Origin: an uncultured Pseudohongiella sp.
GTDB taxonomy: Bacteria > Pseudomonadota > Gammaproteobacteria > Pseudomonadales > Pseudohongiellaceae
DNA length: 60,989 bases
Assembly (NCBI GenBank): GCA_902537815.1
Contig: CACBCS010000012.1
Location: 1-60,989 of the forward strand
Direction of reading: 5' to 3'
In this document: in pieces, positions 54,605 through 60,989 of the stretch
Layout of the letters: every line of letters starts with the position of its first letter
How positions within the stretch are numbered: the stretch's first letter is position 1
The notes under the pieces: generated by a model
Databases searched by the model: none
What the model was told of the DNA's origin: nothing
What the model saw: the letters and a program-made list of their open reading frames with translations, nothing else
Translations under genes and position numbers: made by a program

Positions 54605-55804
54605 ATGCCTGAAGAACTCAAAACAGACTCGGTCGGAATCGTATCCCCAAAATGCATCCACTTTGACGAGGATCTGGCTCTGCGAAGCGGTAAGACACTC
54701 TCAGGTTTCGACTTGATGATTGAAACCTATGGCGAGCTCAATCAGGACAGAAGTAACGCGATCCTTATCTGCCATGCTCTGAGTGGCGATCATCATGCGG
54801 CCGGTCTCCACAGCGAGAGCGATGCCAAACCGGGATGGTGGGATCATTGTATCGGTCCGGGCAAGGCGATCGATACAAAACTTTTTTTCGTCGTAGCGCT
54901 GAATAATCTCGGCGGGTGCGCCGGAAGCAGCGGACCGACGTCCCTGAATCCGGAAACCGGGAAGATTTACGGGCCAGACTTTCCTGTCGTCACTGTCCGG
55001 GACTGGGTGAAGAGTCAGGTCATGCTGTCCGATCGCCTCGGCATTGAGCACTGGGCTGCAGTGGTTGGTGGCAGTCTCGGAGGCATGCAGGTCCTGCGTT
55101 GGGCTATCAGTTATCCCGAAAGATTGCGTCATGCTGTCTGTATTGCAGCAGCACCGAAATTATCCGCTCAAAACATTGCCTTTAACGAAGTCGCCAGACA
55201 CTCGATTATTAATGACCCCAATTTCCACGATGGGCACTACCTTGAAGCGAATACCTATCCGAAGCTGGGGCTGATGCTGGCCCGCATGGTAGGCCACATA
55301 ACCTACCTCTCCGACTCTGCAATGAGAGAAAAATTCGGACGGGCTGACTCCGGCATAGAATCGAGCACCGCAAACTTTGGCCGAGACCTGCGCAGTGGCA
55401 AGCTGAGCTTTGGATTCAATGTAGACTTTCAGGTGGAAAGTTATCTGCACTATCAGGGGGAACGATTTTCCGAAAATTTTGATGCCAATACCTATTTACT
55501 GATGACGAAGGCGCTCGATTATTTTGACCCGTCCGTGGATTTCGACGGGGACTTCAGCGGAGCCCTCCAACAGGCCACCTGTAAGTTTCTGGTCATCTCT
55601 TTCAGCACAGACTGGCGGTTTCCACCGGAGCGCTCGCGGGAGATCGTTAACGATCTGCTTAAAGCAGGCAAGGAAGTCAGCTATCTGGAAGTCGAAGCTG
55701 ATCAGGGGCATGACGCATTTCTTTTGCCGATACCCAGATACATCAATGCACTCAAGGCCTACCTGAAGCGTGCCCACACGGAGATTGTCGAGCGTGCGAC
55801 CTGA
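54605..55804 (+). CDS. metX: homoserine O-acyltransferase (MetX family)
   Basis: This 399-residue alpha/beta-hydrolase-fold enzyme activates homoserine for methionine synthesis. The triad is visible: nucleophile in GGSLGGMQ, Asp in FSTDWRFPP, and His in DQGHDAFL. Family blocks [12 protein letters not shown] and [11 protein letters not shown] are present. Proteobacterial MetX paired with MetW may use succinyl-CoA rather than acetyl-CoA, so the acyl donor is left open. The metW GTG overlaps its 3' end by 11 bases. The start is ATG 54605 rather than the TTG two codons upstream. Confidence 0.93.
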   Translation: MPEELKTDSVGIVSPKCIHFDEDLALRSGKTLSGFDLMIETYGELNQDRSNAILICHALSGDHHAAGLHSESDAKPGWWDHCIGPGKAIDTKLFFVVALNNLGGCAGSSGPTSLNPETGKIYGPDFPVVTVRDWVKSQVMLSDRLGIEHWAAVVGGSLGGMQVLRWAISYPERLRHAVCIAAAPKLSAQNIAFNEVARHSIINDPNFHDGHYLEANTYPKLGLMLARMVGHITYLSDSAMREKFGRADSGIESSTANFGRDLRSGKLSFGFNVDFQVESYLHYQGERFSENFDANTYLLMTKALDYFDPSVDFDGDFSGALQQATCKFLVISFSTDWRFPPERSREIVNDLLKAGKEVSYLEVEADQGHDAFLLPIPRYINALKAYLKRAHTEIVERAT

Positions 55805-56387
55805 CCTGGAAATTATTCAGCAATGGATTGAACCCGGTAGCAGGGTGCTGGACCTCGGCTGCGGTGACGGCAGCCTGCTGACCTATCTGAACTCCGCCAA
55901 GAAGGTCTCCTCTGTCGGGCTGGAAATTGACGCCGGCAATATAGAAAAGTGCATTGCCAGCGGTGTGAATGTCATCGAACAGAACATGGATCAAGGCCTG
56001 GGCAATTTTCAGTCAAATAGCTTTGACACTGTGCTCCTCACCCAAACTCTGCAGGCGCTCAGCAAACCACACGATCTGCTAGATGAAATGCTTCGGGTTG
56101 GCCAGTACGGGATAGTCACCTTCCCCAACTTCGGCAATTGGAAGAGTCGACTTGATCTGGCGCTCAAGGGTCGGATGCCGGTCAGCAAATTCATGCCGCA
56201 TCAGTGGTATGAGACACCAAATATTCACTTTTGCACGGTGAAGGACTTCGACGCCCTGTGCCACGAAAGTCAGATTAAAATTCTCACAAGAACCGTGGTG
56301 GACTCCAGACATCAAGGTAGCTGGGCCATGAAGGCCTGGCCCAACTTTCTGGGCGAAATTGCAATCTATCACATCACCAGGAAGTAG
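55794..56387 (+). CDS. metW: MetW, methyltransferase-fold partner of MetX
   Basis: This 197-residue protein has a SAM-methyltransferase-like fold: [12 protein letters not shown] near the N-terminus, QTLQAL, and the typical MetW block [20 protein letters not shown]. It is required with MetX for methionine synthesis in several proteobacteria. GTG 55794 gives the start [11 protein letters not shown], which matches the family. It lies inside the metX 3' end, so the two are translationally coupled. Confidence 0.92.
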   Translation: MRPDLEIIQQWIEPGSRVLDLGCGDGSLLTYLNSAKKVSSVGLEIDAGNIEKCIASGVNVIEQNMDQGLGNFQSNSFDTVLLTQTLQALSKPHDLLDEMLRVGQYGIVTFPNFGNWKSRLDLALKGRMPVSKFMPHQWYETPNIHFCTVKDFDALCHESQIKILTRTVVDSRHQGSWAMKAWPNFLGEIAIYHITRK

Positions 56388-56391
56388 ACCC

Positions 56392-57000
56392 ATGGCAGCC
56401 GACCGCGTCGTTCTGGCCAGCAGTAACAGTGGCAAGCTCAGAGAATTACAAAAAATACTGCATCAGCAAAATATCGACTTGCTGCCGCAGTCCGAATTCG
56501 GCGTGACCGATGCAGAGGAGACCGGGTTGAGCTTCGTCGAGAATGCAATTATCAAGGCAAGGCATGCCTGCGAGATGACCGGGCTTTCCAGTATTGCTGA
56601 CGACTCGGGTATTGAGGTAGACGCGCTGAACGGTGACCCCGGAATCTACTCCGCCAGATATTCCGGCATCGTCGGCGATGGGGCTGATGACGCAAACAAT
56701 GCAAAACTCCTGAAAGCCCTTAAGCATGTTGAAGAAGCAGAACGCACGGCCAGATTTCAATGTGTCATTGTCTATTTACGACATGCGACTGATCCGGTGC
56801 CGCTGATCTGTCAGGGTATCTGGGAAGGGCGTATTCTGACCGAAGCTTGCGGGAAGAACGGCTTTGGCTATGATCCACTGTTTTACGTGCCAACCCATCA
56901 GTGCGCCTCCGCTGAACTTCCAGGCGAGGTCAAAAACGCCATCAGTCACCGTGGCCAGGCGCTACAGAAATTACTGAAATGCTGGAACAGCCGCCCTTAA
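56392..57000 (+). CDS. rdgB: XTP/dITP diphosphatase (RdgB/HAM1 family)
   Basis: This 202-residue enzyme hydrolyses dITP, XTP and ITP to keep deaminated purines out of DNA. It shows VLASSNSGKLREL, SFVENAIIKARHA, IADDSGIEVDAL, GIYSARYSG and FGYDPLFY in order, and a SHRGQAL block at the C-terminus. AGGAAG lies seven bases before the ATG, just after the metW stop. The hemW start overlaps its end by 22 bases. Confidence 0.95.
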   Translation: MAADRVVLASSNSGKLRELQKILHQQNIDLLPQSEFGVTDAEETGLSFVENAIIKARHACEMTGLSSIADDSGIEVDALNGDPGIYSARYSGIVGDGADDANNAKLLKALKHVEEAERTARFQCVIVYLRHATDPVPLICQGIWEGRILTEACGKNGFGYDPLFYVPTHQCASAELPGEVKNAISHRGQALQKLLKCWNSRP

Positions 57001-58133
57001 GCCTGTACATTCATATTCCCTGGTGTCTACGCAAGTGCCCCTACTGCGACTTTAACTCACACGCAGCCACTTCAGAGTTACCAGAACAGGAGTACGTCTC
57101 TGCTCTGTGTCAGGACTTAGACGCCGACCTAGGTTTACTCGAGCTGGCTGACTTCAGCGGATTTCACTCTGTTTTTATTGGTGGAGGCACACCCAGTCTG
57201 TTCAGCGCGCGTGCATATGAGCAACTGCTAGATCATATTCGGGAAAAAGTCGGTATCGAGCGCGGGGCGGAGATCACTCTGGAGGTTAATCCGGGCGCAG
57301 CCGAAGCTGAGAAGTTTCGTGGCTACAGAAAAGCAGGAATCAATCGCCTCTCCATAGGTATTCAGAGTTTTCACGCGGATTATCTGGCCAGGCTTGGCAG
57401 AATTCACTCCGGACGAGAGGCCGAAAAAGCCATTGAACTGGCTCTTGCAGCGGGCTTCGATAACTTCAATCTGGATCTGATGCATGGTCTGCCGGGCCAG
57501 TCAATTGAAGAGGGTCTGGAAGATCTGAAAAAAGCTCTGAGCCTCGGGCCTACCCATCTGAGTTGGTATCAACTCACCATCGAGCCTAACACTGAATTCT
57601 ATGCCCGGCCGCCGCCCTTACCGGAAGACGATCTTCTCGCAGAGATGCAGGATTCGGGAATCGAGCTCATCAGTGAAGCTGGCTTCCGGCGCTATGAGGT
57701 CTCAGCCTACAGTCAACCGGGATACCAGTCTCAGCACAATCTCAACTATTGGTTGTTCGGCGACTATCTGGGAATCGGTGCAGGCGCCCATGGCAAGTTC
57801 AGCGATCCGGATACGGGTCTCATCAAACGGACTCGCAAAAAAAGGCAGCCTGCCCATTATCTCGCCAGTGAGCTATCGCGACTCGCGGAAGTTAATCCGG
57901 TTCAACCAGAAGAGAGAACGCTTGAATTTTTACTGAACAGTTTACGGCTAGTGGAGGGGTTTTGCGTCGACGAGTACGAAGCCAGAACCGGAGTCGGTTT
58001 CAGCCACATAGCAAAGCAGGTAGAATCTTTGTGCGACCGAGGCTTGCTCACCAAGAAGAACGACAGAGTGCGGACAACCGCTCAGGGGTTCAGTATGTTG
58101 AACAGCCTGATTTCAGAATTCATTGAGCAGTAA
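56979..58133 (+). CDS. hemW: HemW, radical SAM heme chaperone
   Basis: This 384-residue radical SAM protein has the cluster motif CxxxCxxC (CLRKCPYC, residues 16-23) and the aromatic residues before it (YIHIPW), then FIGGGTPSLF, NRLSIGIQSF, DLMHGLPGQS and GIGAGAHGKF. This is HemW, a heme-binding protein related to, but distinct from, oxygen-independent coproporphyrinogen oxidase HemN. The rdgB-hemW order is conserved across gammaproteobacteria. The ATG lies within the 3' end of rdgB. Confidence 0.93.
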   Translation: MLEQPPLSLYIHIPWCLRKCPYCDFNSHAATSELPEQEYVSALCQDLDADLGLLELADFSGFHSVFIGGGTPSLFSARAYEQLLDHIREKVGIERGAEITLEVNPGAAEAEKFRGYRKAGINRLSIGIQSFHADYLARLGRIHSGREAEKAIELALAAGFDNFNLDLMHGLPGQSIEEGLEDLKKALSLGPTHLSWYQLTIEPNTEFYARPPPLPEDDLLAEMQDSGIELISEAGFRRYEVSAYSQPGYQSQHNLNYWLFGDYLGIGAGAHGKFSDPDTGLIKRTRKKRQPAHYLASELSRLAEVNPVQPEERTLEFLLNSLRLVEGFCVDEYEARTGVGFSHIAKQVESLCDRGLLTKKNDRVRTTAQGFSMLNSLISEFIEQ

Positions 58134-58199
58134 GGTGCCACGGGCTTAGCCTGCCGCTAAGGCGATTGTATTTATGCGTATTATTTCGGATGACCAGAG

Positions 58200-58553
58200 A
58201 TGAAAGAGCTTTACAAAAAGAATTGTGAACCCTGCGGGCTCGGTGCCCCGTTAGTTACTCAGGAGGAGGCCGATTCTTTGTCTCTGAGCATGCCTGCCTG
58301 GAAACGGGAGTTCCACGATGGCGTTGAAAAACTCGTCAGAGAGTTTCACTTTATCGAGTTCAGTGACGCCTTCAGCTTTACCTACAAAGTTGCCAGTTTG
58401 GCGGAGCGCGAGGACCATCATCCCACCATCAAGACCGAATGGGGTAAAGTCACCGTTTATTGGTGGACCCATAAAATAAACGGTCTGCACGTCAACGACT
58501 TTATCATGGCAGCCAAGACCGACCTTATAGCCAAACTGTCTGCACCGGCCTGA
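58200..58553 (+). CDS. phhB: pterin-4a-carbinolamine dehydratase
   Basis: This 117-residue protein has the catalytic EDHHPTI motif (about residues 74-80) followed by VTVYWWTHKINGLHVNDF, which fits the PCD/DCoH family except that the final Asp-Trp is Asp-Phe. Members recycle tetrahydrobiopterin for phenylalanine hydroxylase. No phhA is present in this window, so the pterin-dependent partner, if any, lies elsewhere. Confidence 0.92.
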   Translation: MKELYKKNCEPCGLGAPLVTQEEADSLSLSMPAWKREFHDGVEKLVREFHFIEFSDAFSFTYKVASLAEREDHHPTIKTEWGKVTVYWWTHKINGLHVNDFIMAAKTDLIAKLSAPA

Positions 58554-58573
58554 ATTCGGGATTCCCAACTATC

Positions 58574-59728
58574 ATGATCAACGGCGCAACCCAGCTGCTC
58601 AATCGTCTTGACGAAATCGTCGGCATCCCGAGCATCAGCTCTGCTTCTGATGATCTGGACATGAGCAATTCTCCCGTCATTGATTATCTCGCCGAACGCT
58701 TTGCTGATCTTGGCTTCAGCTGCGAGATCGTTGCCTGTAGCCAGCCCGGAAAGGTCAATCTTATTGCCACCAAAGGTACAGGGCCGGGGGGGCTGGTGCT
58801 CGCCGGGCACACCGATACCGTGCCTCTAGATCAGGCTCTGTGGTCTGTCGATCCATTCGCGTTGACCGAAAAAGACAACAAGCTTTATGGTCTTGGCATT
58901 ACCGATATGAAAGGCTTCTTTCCCTTGGTGATGAGCGCTGTTGAAGGCTTGAACATCGAGCGGTTTGATCAGCCCTTGATCATACTGGCGACCGCGGACG
59001 AAGAAACCTCGATGGATGGAGCGAGGACCCTCGCCGAACTCGGAAGGCCAAGAGCTAGGGCTGCTGTAATCGGCGAGCCCACCGGACTGGTTCCTGTCAT
59101 GGCGCACAAGGGTATGATGATGGATGAAATTCGCTTGCTGGGGCAAAGTGGTCATTCATCAAATCCAGATCTTGGAATCAATGCCATGGAAGCCATGCAT
59201 GCCGTGATTACTGATCTGATAAGTTATCGGGAAGAACTGAAACGCAACTATCAGAACCCGCTGTTCGACATACCTTTCCCGACCCTGAATTTGGGCAGTA
59301 TTCATGGCGGCGACAACCCCAACAGAATATGTGGCCATTGCAATTTACAGTTTGATATACGGCTCATGCCGTGCATGCACGTGGACGACCTGCGGGCAGA
59401 AATCGACCAACGCGTGCAGCGCAGAGTGGGCCCGCTTGGCATTCAGTTTGAACGCGCCGTTCTCTTTAACGGTGTGCCCGCTTTCTTTGCACAGGAAAAC
59501 AGTGAACTGCTCAAAACCGCAGAGGCCCTGACCGGGCATACCGGGACATCGGTGGCCTTCGGCACAGAAGCGCCTTATCTTCAGCAGTTGGGTATGGATA
59601 CCATCATTATGGGACCCGGTAGTATTGATCAGGCGCATCAACCCGATGAGTATCTGTCGCTGGATCTGCTGGAACCGACTGTCGGCCTTCTGCAAAAGCT
59701 TATTCTCAAATACTGCGCCGCAGGATAA
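58574..59728 (+). CDS. argE: acetylornithine deacetylase
   Basis: This 384-residue M20 metallohydrolase removes acetyl from N-acetylornithine in arginine synthesis. Metal and catalytic residues are in VLAGHTDTVP, GLGITDMKGFF, TADEETSMDGAR (Glu base and ligand) and the C-terminal GPGSIDQAHQPDEY. This form matches ArgE rather than succinyl-diaminopimelate desuccinylase. It is followed five bases later by argA, so the first and fifth steps of the pathway are co-transcribed. Confidence 0.93.
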   Translation: MINGATQLLNRLDEIVGIPSISSASDDLDMSNSPVIDYLAERFADLGFSCEIVACSQPGKVNLIATKGTGPGGLVLAGHTDTVPLDQALWSVDPFALTEKDNKLYGLGITDMKGFFPLVMSAVEGLNIERFDQPLIILATADEETSMDGARTLAELGRPRARAAVIGEPTGLVPVMAHKGMMMDEIRLLGQSGHSSNPDLGINAMEAMHAVITDLISYREELKRNYQNPLFDIPFPTLNLGSIHGGDNPNRICGHCNLQFDIRLMPCMHVDDLRAEIDQRVQRRVGPLGIQFERAVLFNGVPAFFAQENSELLKTAEALTGHTGTSVAFGTEAPYLQQLGMDTIIMGPGSIDQAHQPDEYLSLDLLEPTVGLLQKLILKYCAAG

Positions 59729-59733
59729 ACCGC

Positions 59734-60989
59734 ATGTCTAACGAAGAAGCACTGATAGCCTGGTTCCGCGCCTCTACCTCCTATATCAACGCTCATCGCG
59801 GCAAAACCTTTGTCATACACCTCGGCGGCGAAGCGCTCGCTCAACATAATTTGAGCGGAATCATCCATGACCTGACTTTGTTGCATAGCCTGGGCGTCAA
59901 ATTGGTTCTCGTTCATGGTGCGCGGCCCCAGATCTCCGCGGCGCTTGAGGAGGCCGGTCAGATCTCTGTCTATGAGAATTCCCTGAGAATCACCGAGGCA
60001 GACCATATGGAGATTATCAAGAGCACCGTTGGAAAACTCTCCATCGATCTGCAAGCCAGTTTTTCCATGGGGCTCAGCAATTCCCCGATGTATGGCGCTA
60101 ACATCAGTGTGTGCCATGGAAACTACGTAACAGCCAAGCCCTGCGGTGTCGTCAACGGTATCGATTTCCATCTTACCGGCAAGGTGAGAAAGATTCAGAC
60201 TGACAACATTGAGCACCAGCTAAATGGTGGGCAAATTGTCCTGTTGTCTAATCTTGGCCATTCGCTCACCGGTGAAGTATTCAACCTGTCTGCCGAAGAG
60301 GTTGCCACGGAAGTTGCTGTGGCTCTGAAGGCGGATAAGCTCATCATGTTCACGCCGGGTCGTGGCGTACTCGATCAAAAACAGCAGCTGATACCCACGC
60401 TCGGTGCCGAAGAGACTGAGCGACTGATACAAGAGTACTCAGACGGAGACAGACAAAAAGATTCACTGGTTCTCGGACTTTCGGCCTCACTTCGCGCCTA
60501 TCGGCAGGGGGTGCCGCGCAGTCACCTGATCAGCTATGAAGAGGATGGCGCACTGCTGGTTGAACTGTTTACCAAAGAAGGTCGCGGGACTTTACTCAGT
60601 AACGATAAGCTTGAGGAGTTGCGGACAGCCGGTATTCAAGATGTAGGGGGAATACTGAACCTGATCAGGCCGCTAGAAGAGGCCGGAGTTCTGGTGGAAC
60701 GTTCTCGCGATTTGCTAGAGACGGAAATCTCAAATTTTATGGTGGTTGAACTGGAAGGCACCGTTATCGGATGCGCAGCGCTTTATCCGGTGTGTGAAGA
60801 GTCCGGCGAGGTCGCCTGTATTGCCATCCATCCTGACTATCAGAGAGCGAACCGCGGCGCGCGTCTCTTGTCCGAGCTTGAAAGGAAGGCAGAGCAGCAG
60901 AACCTTACTTATGTATATGCGTTGACGACGGTCGCCTCACACTTCTTTCTTGAAAAAGGCTTTGTCGAGATTGGCGTGGAAGAGCTGCC
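59734..60989 (+). CDS. argA: N-acetylglutamate synthase, 3' end cut by the window
   Basis: The frame from ATG 59734 is open to the last base (418 codons). It begins with an amino-acid-kinase domain (FVIHLGGEAL, LVLVHGARPQIS, MYGANISVCHGNY) and ends in a GNAT domain (GCAALYPV, CIAIHPDYQRANRGARLL, FLEKGF). That domain order is the bacterial ArgA, which makes N-acetylglutamate and is normally feedback-inhibited by arginine through the kinase domain. About 20-25 residues should be missing compared with the usual 440. Confidence 0.93.
   Translation, partial: MSNEEALIAWFRASTSYINAHRGKTFVIHLGGEALAQHNLSGIIHDLTLLHSLGVKLVLVHGARPQISAALEEAGQISVYENSLRITEADHMEIIKSTVGKLSIDLQASFSMGLSNSPMYGANISVCHGNYVTAKPCGVVNGIDFHLTGKVRKIQTDNIEHQLNGGQIVLLSNLGHSLTGEVFNLSAEEVATEVAVALKADKLIMFTPGRGVLDQKQQLIPTLGAEETERLIQEYSDGDRQKDSLVLGLSASLRAYRQGVPRSHLISYEEDGALLVELFTKEGRGTLLSNDKLEELRTAGIQDVGGILNLIRPLEEAGVLVERSRDLLETEISNFMVVELEGTVIGCAALYPVCEESGEVACIAIHPDYQRANRGARLLSELERKAEQQNLTYVYALTTVASHFFLEKGFVEIGVEEL

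Overview
The window reads as a chromosomal segment of a gammaproteobacterium, most likely a marine aerobic heterotroph related to Pseudomonadales/Cellvibrionales-type lineages. This is inferred from gene content and order (hemB-trxA-rho-ubiD, hemCDXY divergent from argH, lptM-lysA-dapF-DUF484, gshB-tonB-yqgE-ruvX, yggS-proC-yggT-metX-metW-rdgB-hemW, argE-argA), not from a marker gene. No rRNA, tRNA, transposase, integrase, phage gene or CRISPR array was seen.

Layout. (1) 1-0.8 kb: two tandem small c-type cytochromes closed by a strong bidirectional terminator. (2) 0.8-4 kb: a secreted TPR protein, divergent from a two-gene unit made of a FrnE-like DsbA-fold oxidoreductase and an SDR protein carrying the halohydrin dehalogenase signatures. 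The FrnE-like gene has an in-frame TGA exactly where the first Cys of the CxxC active site belongs, followed by a SECIS-like hairpin, so it is a strong selenoprotein candidate. (3) 4-11.7 kb, minus strand: a six-gene acyl-CoA catabolic operon (acyl-CoA dehydrogenase, HMG-CoA-synthase-like/DUF35 fusion, SCP2-type thiolase, an N-terminally extended acyl-CoA dehydrogenase, a hydratase-2 enzyme and a family III CoA-transferase). (4) 12-17 kb: RimJ-like acetyltransferase, a serine hydrolase with an altered SxxK motif, a DUF885 lipoprotein and CysQ. (5) 17-22 kb: YrfG-like phosphatase, Hsp15, GshA, and a TVP38/TMEM64 membrane domain fused to a flavin disulfide reductase.

(6) 22-32.9 kb: core housekeeping genes hemB, trxA, rho, ubiD, then hemC-hemD-hemX-hemY on the minus strand and argH divergent from hemC. 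A long G-poor leader precedes rho. (7) 33-40 kb: a DegS/DegQ-type protease divergent from an OmpR/EnvZ-type two-component system, then a Gld-type ABC system (ATPase, permease, GldG-like) on the minus strand. (8) 40.3-43.4 kb: lptM, lysA, dapF and a DUF484 gene. (9) 43.4-49.1 kb: a surface-glycan block, with a 1080-residue three-module glycosyltransferase, two family 2 glycosyltransferases and an unknown membrane protein. It sits where xerC would be expected after DUF484. (10) 49.3-61 kb: gshB, tonB-like, yqgE, ruvX, yggS, proC, yggT, metX, metW, rdgB, hemW, phhB, argE and an argA cut by the window end.

Together the genes cover tetrapyrrole synthesis, glutathione synthesis (gshA and gshB at separate sites), lysine, arginine, proline and methionine synthesis, envelope stress and glycan assembly. 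The most distinctive part is the 2.7-11.7 kb accessory region, which combines a candidate selenoprotein, a likely halohydrin dehalogenase and a branched or cyclic acyl-CoA degradation operon.
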